The notes under the pieces: generated by a model
The model's database searches: none
What the model was told of the DNA's origin: nothing
The model's input: the letters and a program-made list of their open reading frames with translations, nothing else
Made by a program: the position numbers and the translations under genes
In this document: positions 28,768-36,861 of the stretch, in pieces
Layout: each line of letters opens with the position of its first letter
Numbering within the stretch: position 1 is the first letter of the stretch
DNA from: Pseudonocardiales bacterium
GTDB taxonomy: Bacteria > Actinomycetota > Actinomycetes > Mycobacteriales > Pseudonocardiaceae
Reading direction: 5' to 3'
DNA length: 49,775 bases
NCBI GenBank assembly: GCA_019243635.1
Contig: JAFAUB010000115.1
Coordinates: 1 to 49,775 of the forward strand

Positions 28768-28799
28768 TGTCGTGACGAGAGCCGGGGAATAGTATCACC

Positions 28800-29291
28800 G
28801 TGAGTGAGCACGGCGGGTCCGGGGTGCCGGTACCGTCATCGGCGGGTGGGGCTGCCGAGAACCTCGACGCGCTGCTCACCCCGCCGACGTCGGGGCCGGT
28901 GCCGATGCGGGACCTGGCCTCGATCTTGCTCGACCCCACCCAACACTTCCAGCTCGACCTGGATCAAGCCCCGCAAGCGATCGCCACCGTCCGGTACGCC
29001 GCCCGCGAAATACGGAAACTGATGGACGAAGCCCGCCAGTTGGGTGAGATTGAGCCACCGGGGCTTGACGCGGTCAGCATCAACGCGTCGAAAGAGATCA
29101 GCAAGTGGGCGATCAGCGAGTAGCCGGGCTCGTTCCGCGTGGCGATGAAGTCCGGCGCGATCCAGCTGGAGAAGGCAGCCGACGCGCTGGAGCGATCGCT
29201 GCGGATTCACCGGCAGACCGACGAGGCCAACGCCGCGCGGACGACACAAGCTGCAACTTCGTTGTCGCCGCCGCCGAGAAACAGGCGCTAG
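28800..29291 (+). pseudogene. Hypothetical helical protein with an in-frame stop codon
   Basis: GTG 28800 opens a 107-residue frame (PMRDLASILLDPTQHFQLDL, VRYAAREIRKLMDEARQLG, SINASKEISKWAISE) ending at TAG 29121-29123. Directly after the stop the same frame goes on as PGSFRVAMKSGAIQLEKAAD, then ALERSLRIHRQTDEANAA, to 29291 with matching helical character. A GAG-to-TAG change would explain this. The tail might instead be a separate 48-residue protein from ATG 29145. It looks like a small WXG/ESX-style helical protein, but no family is assigned. Confidence 0.5.
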
Positions 29292-29508
29292 ACGTCCGGT
29301 TCACGTCGCTGCGGCAGGGGCTTGAAGAACCGTGCGGGCCAGCGAGGGCGCTCGCGGAGGCCGTCATCGGCAACCTGCCACCGCGTACCGGCTGACACTG
29401 GGCCGTCTTCGCCACCGCCGTGCGCACCGGCGATGTGGGCTGAGTCGGAAGCGCATTCCCCGCAACGTCAACGCCGGCCGTCCCGACGCAACGGCTAGGA
29501 TCGCCCCT

Positions 29509-29895
29509 ATGCCAGCGTCCGGCGATGACATCGAGACCCGCCTGACCATCGTCGAGCGCGATGTCGCCCAGCTCCGCGAGCAGACCGCGCTCGCCAGCTC
29601 TGACGCCGCCGCCGCTCGCGTAATGGCGGCCGGTGCCGACCATGACGTCTCGGAGGTCCGCGCCGAGCTGCGCGCCCACACCAGGGCCCTCAACGCCCTG
29701 CGGGAGACCCAGCTCGAGCAGGGCCGAGAGATGCGTGAGGGTTTCGCCGAGCAGAGCCGGCGAATCGACGAGCAGAGCCAGCGGTTCGCCGAACAGGGCC
29801 GCGAGATGCGTGAGGGCTTCGCCACAATGGCCACCGGCATGGCACGGATCACCGCACTGCTCACGAACCTCGGAGAGTCAGAGGGACTCAAGTAG
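29509..29895 (+). CDS. Coiled-coil protein with internal repeats
   Basis: A 128-residue protein that is nearly all heptad coiled coil. The N-terminal half (IETRLTIVERDVAQLREQ) is followed by SDAAAARVMAAGADHDVSEV, then a repeat EQGREMREGFAEQ / EQSRRIDEQSQRF / EQGREMREGFATM, and a short hydrophobic end (MARITALLTNLG). Similar proteins are frequent in Pseudonocardiales with no known role. ATG 29509 has only a weak ribosome site. It ends five bases before the converging AOX-like gene. Confidence 0.75.
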   Translation: MPASGDDIETRLTIVERDVAQLREQTALASSDAAAARVMAAGADHDVSEVRAELRAHTRALNALRETQLEQGREMREGFAEQSRRIDEQSQRFAEQGREMREGFATMATGMARITALLTNLGESEGLK

Positions 29896-29900
29896 GGCGG

Positions 29901-30599
29901 TCAGCGGAACCGGGGTTCCTTCATCAGGGCCTCGCTCTCGAGCTTGTGCACCCGCTCGTCGTGGCCGATCTGCCGGAACACGTCCGCGAGTGAGGCGAAG
30001 TGACCGAAGTCGTCATCGAACTCGGATCCGAATGGTTCGCTCTCCCACTCGGGATGCTCGGCGACCATTGTCATGTACTCGTGCTCCGCGTGGTCCTCGA
30101 AGTCGGCGTTGAGACGGTATGACCAGCTCGGGCGCACCACGAAGAGCAACCACGACAACTGATAGTAGACGAATGCAACCGCCTGTGGTAACCAGAAGAA
30201 CTTGATCTGTGGCTGCGGTAGTCCGGCTCTCGCGATCAGCTCTTCGATGACGAGCAGGTGGAACATCTCGTTGTCCTGCTGCGCGCGGGACGCGGCGACA
30301 CGCTCGTGTATGCGCCGGGCCATGCCTGTGCGCGTATGCACATGGGTGATGGCGATGAAGGCGATCTGTTCCCAGGCCTGGTAAGGAACGCGGGCGACCA
30401 GCTCGAGGACCTTGAACTTGCTGAGCGTACGAGGTTTGCCGTACACCGCGTCGAGCAGCGTGAACAGGATCCGCGCGGCGGTTCCGTACCGTCGCCGAGG
30501 CTCCTCGAGGGTCCGGGACTGGGCTCGTCGCAGCTCCTCGTGCGTGAGCCGCGGCAGCCGCCCCGAGGCGGCCGGGCTCGTGGTCTCCTCGCCGGCCAT
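29901..30599 (-). CDS. Alternative-oxidase-like di-iron protein
   Basis: A 232-residue protein carrying the di-iron ligand pattern of the alternative oxidase family in order: Glu in YQAWEQIAF, NEMFHLLVIEEL (matching NERMHL), FEDHAEHEY (matching LEEEA) and GHDERVHK (matching RADEAHH). Between them lie hydrophobic helices (AVAFVYYQLSWLLFVV) suited to one-leaflet membrane binding. AOX moves electrons from quinol to oxygen without pumping protons and resists cyanide. Such proteins are uncommon in actinobacteria, and menaquinol would be the donor here. Related di-iron hydroxylases (DMQ-type) are an alternative. ATG 30599 has GGGAGGG six bases upstream. No operon partner. Confidence 0.72.
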   Translation of the reverse strand: MAGEETTSPAASGRLPRLTHEELRRAQSRTLEEPRRRYGTAARILFTLLDAVYGKPRTLSKFKVLELVARVPYQAWEQIAFIAITHVHTRTGMARRIHERVAASRAQQDNEMFHLLVIEELIARAGLPQPQIKFFWLPQAVAFVYYQLSWLLFVVRPSWSYRLNADFEDHAEHEYMTMVAEHPEWESEPFGSEFDDDFGHFASLADVFRQIGHDERVHKLESEALMKEPRFR

Positions 30600-30640
30600 C
30601 ACGATCCCTCCCTGGCACCCAGGCTAACGGGTTTGTGACG

Positions 30641-30671
30641 GGTGGGCGCGGTGACGCTCACCGCGCCCACC
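30641..30671 (-). terminator. Strong hairpin after the helicase-associated gene
   Basis: GGTGGGCGCGGTGA-CGC-TCACCGCGCCCACC is a perfect 14-bp stem with a three-base loop. It lies six bases after the stop of the minus-strand gene at 30677 and 40 bases before the AOX-like start, so it probably ends the former transcript. No T-run. Confidence 0.6.
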
Positions 30672-30676
30672 GCCGA

Positions 30677-33055
30677 TCAACGGGCGGGGCTGACGGCCTC
30701 GATGTTGGCGATGGTGAAGTCGCGTTGGGCGTTGTGGAGGTGGCACCAGGAGCCGAGCCATTTGCCGTAGAGCTGTTGCGGCCGGATCGCCCGGGTGCTG
30801 CGGCTGCCGTTCTTGTCACGGTAGGTGATGAGCACGTCGTTCTGGTGGTCCACGGCGTCGGACAGCAGCTCCAGCTCAGCGTCGTCGAGGTGACCGTTGA
30901 GCTGCGCCAACAGCTCGAAGGTGGCCGAGTCCGCGACGGCCCCCATGGTCGCGCCCTGTGGGTCGGCGGCGAGCCTCCGGGCCAGCTCGGTGGCGGACAG
31001 CGTGGATCGCGGCCGCGTGATGACCGCGCGATCGGGTGCCGACGCCTGGTGGTCGGGACGGGCCTCGACGATCACCGTGCCTTGGGCGTCCTCAGCCATC
31101 GGGGACAGGTCGACCTCGCGCAGGCGTCTCAGTACCTCGTCGAGACTGGAGGGGCTGGACAGGACGGTAGGGGCGAGCCGGCTGAGGTGCAGCTTGCTGA
31201 GAGACCGGGTGTGCAGGATCTCGGTGATCAGGGCCTCCTCGGCGATAACGCAGGAGCGCATCCCCCGCACCCGGACCTGCCCATGCCGGCGGGCCACGTC
31301 AGTGATCAGATATTCCAGTGGCTGGGGGACCGGCCGGGCCGAGATGGCGGCCAGCTCGGTGCGCAGGTCCTGGGCGCTCCATCCGGAGTCGAGCGCGGCC
31401 CGGACACTGGCCGGGGTGAACCGCCAGGTTCTGGCGGCCCCGTGGGCCTCGGCGACGGCCGCGGCGTTCAGCAGCCGCGACACGGCCATGCTCGGCTGAC
31501 CGGAGACCACTGCCGTGAGGTCCGACTGCAGGATCACGCTGCACGGGGTCTCGGGGAGCAGCGTGGCGCACCGCCGGGCCAGCTCCGCCACCGCGTCCTC
31601 CGGCGCGGACCCGGCCACGGCCAGCAGATGCTCTCCGAGCTCCGACACCCCGTCAGTGGCGATCACCCCGAGCAACTCGGCTTCGCGGACGGCGGCGGCC
31701 ACCTTGACCGCCCGTTGCTCGGCGTCGTAGCCGTGCAGTGGGAAGAACCAGTCGATCTCCTTGGTCGCCGCGTTCACCGACGCGCCCGACCGGGCGGCCG
31801 ACAACAGCGCACGCCGTAGGAGCCCGGCGCCCGAGGCCAGGGGTAGCGGCGGCGGATGTTCCTTGTCCCCGTGGGTCTCCCGGCTGGTCGGCGCGTGCTC
31901 GAGCCGGAACCACGCGTCGGCCAGGACGGCCCACTGCCGGCCGGGTTCCCCGGCACGCCACTGCGCATAGGCCTGCGTCGGGGCGTACCCGGCGTCGGCT
32001 AGGCCGAGCAGGTCGGCGGCGTAGGCCAGGTCGATCCACAACACCAGGACGTCCTCGGGGATCGACAGCCGTTTGGCCAGCCGGGCCCGTTCCCGAGGTC
32101 CGACCCCACCCTTCTTCAGCGCCGCGATCGACGCCGCGCCCGCCTCGTCCAGCAGGGTGGTCACCCCCCGGAGTGCCTCCTGGGCGGCGGCCTGCCCGGC
32201 CCGGCGCACCGCCGTCTCCTCGACACCGGCGGGGGGGATGTCCGGGCGCCCGGTGAGCGTCAGCTCGCGTTCGGACAGCCACGCGGCGACCGCCACCTCC
32301 CTGGGCAGCTCAGGCTGGTGGTTGACGGGCAGCACCAGTCCCGCCGAGATCAGCAGCTCGGTCGGGTCACGGTCACCGGCACCGCGCGGCCGGCGGTAGC
32401 CGAACCCTGAGTAGTAGTCGTGATAGCCGCGCCGGAGCTCGCCCAGCCGGTCCTTGGCCGGTCCCGGCAGCCCAGCGATCACCTTAGTCAGCAGCGGTAG
32501 ATCCGCCATCAACTCAGCCAGCCGGGCCGCCAGCTCGGGCTTGCGCAGGCCGTCTGTGACGGTACCGAACGCGCTGAGCGCCGCGCGCAGGTTCTCCGCC
32601 AGGACCGCCCCCGCGATCTTCACCACCGGCCGGCCACCACCGATCTGCGCCGACCAGTGCGCCTCCAGCCGCTCCGGCAGGCACAGCGCCCCGGAGCTGT
32701 CCCAGGCCAGCCCCCGCCCGCACAGCTCGGCCACCGCGTCACGCACCACCCGCTCCGAGGCACCCAGCAGCCGCGCGAGACCCGGCACCCTCGCCGAGGA
32801 GCCAAGCGCAACGATGGCCTGCCCGACGATGACCATGTCCCGGTTCACCGTGCGCAACGCCGCACCCAGCGAATCCGCGCCGCCCAGCCGCTGCGCGAGC
32901 TGGCTGAAACCCCGCGGAACCGGCTGCATCAGGACATCCGGACGCGCCTGGAGCAACGCGGTCAGCGCCGTCTCACCCAGACCGGACAGGTACTCAGCAA
33001 ACGACGCCGAGGCGGATGCCGTCAAGACAAATGATCTTGTACTCACGTCCGTCAT
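30677..33055 (-). CDS. Helicase-associated (XPB N-terminal-like) protein, Rv0862c-like
   Basis: A 792-residue protein of the actinobacterial group typified by Rv0862c, which carries the helicase C-terminal-3/XPB-associated domain but no helicase motor motifs. The N-terminal half holds winged-helix-like segments (VRDAVAELCGRGLAWDSSG, TDGLRKPELAARLAELM). The C-terminal half has LEYLITDVARRHGQVRVRGM, LSRLAPTVLSSPSSLDEVLR and a final WYL-like beta stretch (DVLITYRDKNGSRSTRAI, NAQRDFTIANIEAVSPAR), which may bind nucleic acid or nucleotide. I chose ATG 33055 rather than the upstream start, since the extra ten residues lack a ribosome site. Role unproven; DNA repair is often guessed. Confidence 0.85.
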   Translation of the reverse strand: MTDVSTRSFVLTASASASFAEYLSGLGETALTALLQARPDVLMQPVPRGFSQLAQRLGGADSLGAALRTVNRDMVIVGQAIVALGSSARVPGLARLLGASERVVRDAVAELCGRGLAWDSSGALCLPERLEAHWSAQIGGGRPVVKIAGAVLAENLRAALSAFGTVTDGLRKPELAARLAELMADLPLLTKVIAGLPGPAKDRLGELRRGYHDYYSGFGYRRPRGAGDRDPTELLISAGLVLPVNHQPELPREVAVAAWLSERELTLTGRPDIPPAGVEETAVRRAGQAAAQEALRGVTTLLDEAGAASIAALKKGGVGPRERARLAKRLSIPEDVLVLWIDLAYAADLLGLADAGYAPTQAYAQWRAGEPGRQWAVLADAWFRLEHAPTSRETHGDKEHPPPLPLASGAGLLRRALLSAARSGASVNAATKEIDWFFPLHGYDAEQRAVKVAAAVREAELLGVIATDGVSELGEHLLAVAGSAPEDAVAELARRCATLLPETPCSVILQSDLTAVVSGQPSMAVSRLLNAAAVAEAHGAARTWRFTPASVRAALDSGWSAQDLRTELAAISARPVPQPLEYLITDVARRHGQVRVRGMRSCVIAEEALITEILHTRSLSKLHLSRLAPTVLSSPSSLDEVLRRLREVDLSPMAEDAQGTVIVEARPDHQASAPDRAVITRPRSTLSATELARRLAADPQGATMGAVADSATFELLAQLNGHLDDAELELLSDAVDHQNDVLITYRDKNGSRSTRAIRPQQLYGKWLGSWCHLHNAQRDFTIANIEAVSPAR

Positions 33056-33167
33056 TCTGCCGTCAGGCCACTGAGGGATTCGCACCGGCGGTCACTTCCG
33101 ACGGTGGGCGACCACCGATGGGCGAAAGCCGGTGGACACCGCGGCAGCCGGCCGTGAGGGTGGCGCA

Positions 33168-34031
33168 ATGGAACGCTTAGTCGACATCTCCGCCGACACG
33201 CGTCTGTGGGTGCAGGAGATCGGTGACCTCGACACCTCACCGCTGCTGCTCATCATGGGAGCGAACGCGTCAAGCATGACCTGGCCCGACGCGCTCGTGC
33301 ACACGCTGGCCGCACACCACCGCGTCATCCGCTATGACCACCGCGACACGGGCCGCTCGAGCTGGGCCTTCGACGAGCACCCGTATGCGGTGAGCGAGCT
33401 GGCCGAGGACGCGGTCGCGATCCTCGATGCTCTCGATGTCGAGCGGGCTCACGTCGTCGGCATGTCGATGGGCGGTGTGCTCGTACAGCTGCTGCTGCTC
33501 GATCACCCGGATCGGCTGCGCAGCGCCACCGTGATCGTCACCGCCGCGCTGGGCGCCGGACTCGCGGCCGACCCTTACGATGACAAGGCCCCAGCGCTAC
33601 CGGGACCCGACCCGGGACTGGTGCGGCTGTGGCGGCACCTCTCCGATTCCCGCAGCCGCGAGGAGGAGCTAGCCTGGCGGGTCGAGCACTGGCGGATTCT
33701 CGCCGGCTCCGCGCTGCCGTTTCACGCCGAGGAGTTCCGCCGGCTCGAAGAGCGGGTCATAGATCACGCTGGGCGCCACGACAACCCGGCCGCGCACGCC
33801 CGCGCCGCGGCGACCGGCTTCAACCGCGCGGCTGAGCTCGCCTGCGTGCGCACACCGACGTTGGTCATCGAGGGGCCCGAGGATCCCGTCAACCCCCCAC
33901 CGCACTCCAGCCACCTCACCCGGCTCATCCCTACCGCACGGCTGGTCACGGTGCCGGGCATGGGTCACGCGCTGAGCGCCACGGTCGTGGGTCCGGTCTG
34001 TCAGGCGATCCTCGCGCACACCGGCTCGTAG
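33168..34031 (+). CDS. Alpha/beta hydrolase
   Basis: A 287-residue alpha/beta-hydrolase. The nucleophile elbow is GMSMGGVL, the acid is in EGPEDPVNPP, and the catalytic histidine is in VPGMGHAL. An oxyanion-loop segment LLIMGANASSMTWP precedes. The sequence resembles the aclacinomycin methylesterase/haloperoxidase-like group (YDHRDTGRSS), so an esterase or lactonase role is likely; the substrate is unknown. ATG 33168 follows GTGAGGGTGG. Divergent from the helicase-associated gene, and converges on glgX. Confidence 0.9.
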   Translation: MERLVDISADTRLWVQEIGDLDTSPLLLIMGANASSMTWPDALVHTLAAHHRVIRYDHRDTGRSSWAFDEHPYAVSELAEDAVAILDALDVERAHVVGMSMGGVLVQLLLLDHPDRLRSATVIVTAALGAGLAADPYDDKAPALPGPDPGLVRLWRHLSDSRSREEELAWRVEHWRILAGSALPFHAEEFRRLEERVIDHAGRHDNPAAHARAAATGFNRAAELACVRTPTLVIEGPEDPVNPPPHSSHLTRLIPTARLVTVPGMGHALSATVVGPVCQAILAHTGS

Positions 34032-34036
34032 CCCGC

Positions 34037-36154
34037 TCAGTATTGGCGGCGCAGCACGAGCATGGCCCTGGCCTGCATGCGCAGCTTGCCACCCGCCACG
34101 GCGTCGCGCTGCTTGCGTCGAGCGTGGGCCAGCAGCGGGTCGGTGGTGTCCACGACGATCTCCCAGCTCCGGCCGTATGCCGAGTCAGGCAGAGTGAAGG
34201 CGAGCGGCCGGTGGTGGGCATTGACCAGGAGCAGGAAGGAGTCGTCGATGATTCGTTCGCCGAGGTCGTCGTGTTCGGGAATGCCCCGGCCGTTGAGGAA
34301 GATCCCGACGGTCTTGGCGGGCCCGGCGTTCCAGTCCTCCTCGCACATCTGCCGACCGTCGGGGCGCAGCCAGGCGATGTCCTCGATGTTGGAGCCGCGG
34401 ATCGGGCGGCCCTGGAAGAACCGGCGGCGGCGGAACACCGGGTGAGCGGCGCGCAGCCGGGTGAGCCGGGCGACGAACTCGGTGAGGACCTCGTTCTGCC
34501 GAGCATCGTCCCAGTCGATCCAGCTGGTCTTACCGTCCTGGCAGTAGACGTTGTTGTTGCCGTGCTGGGTGCGGCCCAGCTCGTCCCCGTGCGCGAGCAT
34601 CGGAACGCCTTGGGAAAGTAACAGGGTGGTCAACAGGTTGCGTTTCTGACGTTCCCGCAGCGCGATGATCCTGCCGTCCTCCGTGGGGCCCTCAACACCG
34701 CAGTTCCACGAACGGTTGTGGCTCTCGCCGTCGCGGTTACCCTCACCGTTGTCCTCGTTGTGCTTGTGGTTGTAGGACACCAGGTCGTTCAACGTGAACC
34801 CGTCGTGCGCGGTCACAAAGTTGATCGAGGCGATGGGACGGCGGTTGTCGGACTCGTAGAGGTCCGACGAGCCGGTGAACCGGGAGGCGAACTCGGCCAG
34901 CGTGGCCGGTTCGCCGCGCCAGAAGTCGCGCACGGTGTCGCGGTACTTGCCGTTCCACTCCGTCCACAGTGGGGGGAAGCCACCGACCTGGTAGCCGCCC
35001 TCGCCGACGTCCCATGGTTCAGCGATCAGCTTGACCTGGCTGACCACCGGGTCCTGGTTGACCAGGTCGAAGAACGCCGACAGCCGGTCCACCTCATGGA
35101 ACTCCCTGGCCAGGGTGGCCGCAAGGTCGAAGCGGAACCCGTCGACGTGCATGTCGAGTACCCAGTACCGCAGCGAATCCATGATCAACCGCAGCGACTC
35201 GTGGTGCCGGACGTTGAGGCTGTTCCCGGTGCCGGTGGTGTCGTAGTAGTGCTTCGGGTCGCCCTCGACCAGCCGATAGTAGGCCGGGTTGTCGATACCC
35301 CGGAACGACAGCGTCGGCCCGAGATGGTTGCCCTCGGCGGTGTGGTTGTACACCACGTCGAGGATGACCTCGATCCCCGCCCGGTGCAGTGAACGGACCA
35401 TGGCCTTGAACTCCTGCACCTGCTCACCCCGAGTGCCGAAACAGGCGTAGTCGTTGTGCGGGGCGAAGAAGCCGATGGTGTTGTAACCCCAGTAGTTGGA
35501 CAGCCCGCGCTCGGCGAGTGTGGAGTCGTGCACGAACTGGTGCACCGGCATCAGCTCGACCGCTGTCACCCCGAGCTCGCGGAAGTGCTTGATCATGACC
35601 GGATGGGCGAGGCCGGCGTAGGTGCCGCGGACGTCATCGGGGATCCGCGGGTGGCGCATCGTCATGCCCTTGACGTGCGCCTCGTAGATCACCGTCTCGT
35701 GATAGGGGATCCGCAGCGGCCGGTCGTCGACCCAGTCGAAGAAGGGGTTGATCACCACCGAGGTCATCGCGTAGGGCGCGGAGTCGGCGTCGTTGTAGGA
35801 GTCCGGGTCACCGAACCGGTAGGCGAACAGCGCCTCGTTCCACTCGATGCGACCGTCGATCGCCTTGGCGTACGGGTCGAGCAGCAGCTTGCTCGGGTTG
35901 CACCGCAGACCCGCCGCCGGGTCGTAGCGGCCGTGCACCCGGTAGCCGTAGCGCTGACCGGGGCCGACCCGCGGCAGGTAGCCGTGCCAGACCAGGCCGT
36001 CACGTTCAGGCAGCGCGAGCCGCGTCTCGGCGCCCTCGTCGGTGAGCAGGCACAGCTCGATCCGTTCCGCGGCCTCGGAGAAGATCGAGAAGTTGGTGCC
36101 GCCGCCGTCATAGGTCGCGCCCAGCGGATAGGGCGAGCCAGGCCAGATGTCCAC
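34037..36154 (-). CDS. glgX: Glycogen debranching enzyme GlgX
   Basis: GH13 isoamylase-type enzyme that cuts alpha-1,6 branches of limit dextrins during glycogen breakdown. The 705-residue protein has an N-terminal CBM48 fold (YPLGATYDGGGTNFSIFSEA), then the GH13 regions: DVVYNHTAEG, the nucleophile Asp in VDGFRFDLA, the acid Glu in LIAEPWDVG, and the transition-state Asp in NFVTAHDGFT. GTG 36154 has GGGAGG four bases upstream. No treY/treZ neighbours, so the trehalose pathway link is absent here. Confidence 0.96.
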   Translation of the reverse strand: MDIWPGSPYPLGATYDGGGTNFSIFSEAAERIELCLLTDEGAETRLALPERDGLVWHGYLPRVGPGQRYGYRVHGRYDPAAGLRCNPSKLLLDPYAKAIDGRIEWNEALFAYRFGDPDSYNDADSAPYAMTSVVINPFFDWVDDRPLRIPYHETVIYEAHVKGMTMRHPRIPDDVRGTYAGLAHPVMIKHFRELGVTAVELMPVHQFVHDSTLAERGLSNYWGYNTIGFFAPHNDYACFGTRGEQVQEFKAMVRSLHRAGIEVILDVVYNHTAEGNHLGPTLSFRGIDNPAYYRLVEGDPKHYYDTTGTGNSLNVRHHESLRLIMDSLRYWVLDMHVDGFRFDLAATLAREFHEVDRLSAFFDLVNQDPVVSQVKLIAEPWDVGEGGYQVGGFPPLWTEWNGKYRDTVRDFWRGEPATLAEFASRFTGSSDLYESDNRRPIASINFVTAHDGFTLNDLVSYNHKHNEDNGEGNRDGESHNRSWNCGVEGPTEDGRIIALRERQKRNLLTTLLLSQGVPMLAHGDELGRTQHGNNNVYCQDGKTSWIDWDDARQNEVLTEFVARLTRLRAAHPVFRRRRFFQGRPIRGSNIEDIAWLRPDGRQMCEEDWNAGPAKTVGIFLNGRGIPEHDDLGERIIDDSFLLLVNAHHRPLAFTLPDSAYGRSWEIVVDTTDPLLAHARRKQRDAVAGGKLRMQARAMLVLRRQY

Positions 36155-36304
36155 AAACCCTCCCGCGAGATCCACACTGTTCCTACGGCGTGACGCAGCC
36201 GCCCGGCGATGCCTTTGTATCCTCTACGTACAGTGTTCGCCACCTCAAGCGTTCGCCATCGCGGCGCAGCACCCCGGCGAGGACTGTGGCGAAGATCGTT
36301 TGAG

Positions 36305-36323
36305 CTGCCCGGTCAGCGGGCAG
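36305..36323 (+). promoter_or_regulatory. Leader hairpin before the DUF488 gene
   Basis: CTGCCCG-GTCAG-CGGGCAG, a 7-bp stem with a five-base loop, ends eight bases before the ATG and would cover its ribosome-binding region. This may limit translation. Speculative. Confidence 0.3.
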
Positions 36324-36331
36324 TCCGTAGC

Positions 36332-36694
36332 ATGGCAGGCGAAGTGGTCCGGATCCGCCGGGTCTACGACGAGGCGAGCGCCGAGGACGGCACGCGAGTG
36401 CTCGTCGACCGGATATGGCCCCGAGGGCTGGCCAAGGAGGCGGCCCACCTGGACGACTGGGTCAAAGACGTCGCCCCGTCCACCGAGCTCCGCAAGTGGT
36501 ATGCCCACGACCCAGCGAAGTTCTCGCGGTTCCGCGGCCGCTACCGCGCTGAGCTTGAGACACCGGCCGGCCGGCGGGCGGTGGCGCAGCTGCGCGAGCT
36601 GGCGGCAGACCGGCCGCTGACCCTGCTCACCGCGAGCAGAGACCTCGATCACAGCCAGGCCGCGGTGCTCGCTGAAGTGCTCAAGGAGCCCTGA
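36332..36694 (+). CDS. DUF488 family protein
   Basis: A 120-residue protein with the family features IRRVYDEASAEDGTRVLVDR, IWPRGLAKEAAHLDDWVKDV, APSTELRKWYAHDPAKF and LTLLTASRDLDHSQA. DUF488 proteins are small rhodanese-like-adjacent proteins without settled function; some are linked to stress or metal genes. ATG 36332 is used because the family starts at this point. The next small gene overlaps it as ATGA. Confidence 0.9.
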   Translation: MAGEVVRIRRVYDEASAEDGTRVLVDRIWPRGLAKEAAHLDDWVKDVAPSTELRKWYAHDPAKFSRFRGRYRAELETPAGRRAVAQLRELAADRPLTLLTASRDLDHSQAAVLAEVLKEP

Positions 36695-36861
36695 TGGCCA
36701 CACCCGGACTCGACGAAGGCGGCGAGCCCGCCTGCCGGCTACCTCGAGTCTGCCCCTCCTGCGGCCGGCTCGCCGAGCGGGACCCACCCACCGACTGCGC
36801 CCACTGCGGCACCGAGATCCCCGGCGACCAGCCCTGGCCCAGCCGGCCGGTCACCTCGTGA
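36694..36861 (+). CDS. Small zinc-ribbon protein
   Basis: A 55-residue gene, easily overlooked. The ATG overlaps the stop of the DUF488 gene (ATGA). It encodes CRLPRVCPSCGRLAERDPP followed by DCAHCGTEIPGDQPWP, giving two CxxC pairs 14 residues apart, a treble-clef or zinc-ribbon knuckle. It ends 11 bases inside the 3' end of the converging aminotransferase. Coupling to the DUF488 gene suggests they act together. No known family named. Confidence 0.7.
   Translation: MATPGLDEGGEPACRLPRVCPSCGRLAERDPPTDCAHCGTEIPGDQPWPSRPVTS

Noticed and set aside
30641..30671. Fifth copy of the CAGCGGGCTGAGC palindrome family
   Set aside because: It is a strong hairpin but has a different core sequence (GGTGGGCGCGG) and a three-base loop.
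30635..31819. Plus-strand frame opposite the helicase-associated gene
   Set aside because: Gly/Arg/His-rich antisense shadow with no ribosome site.
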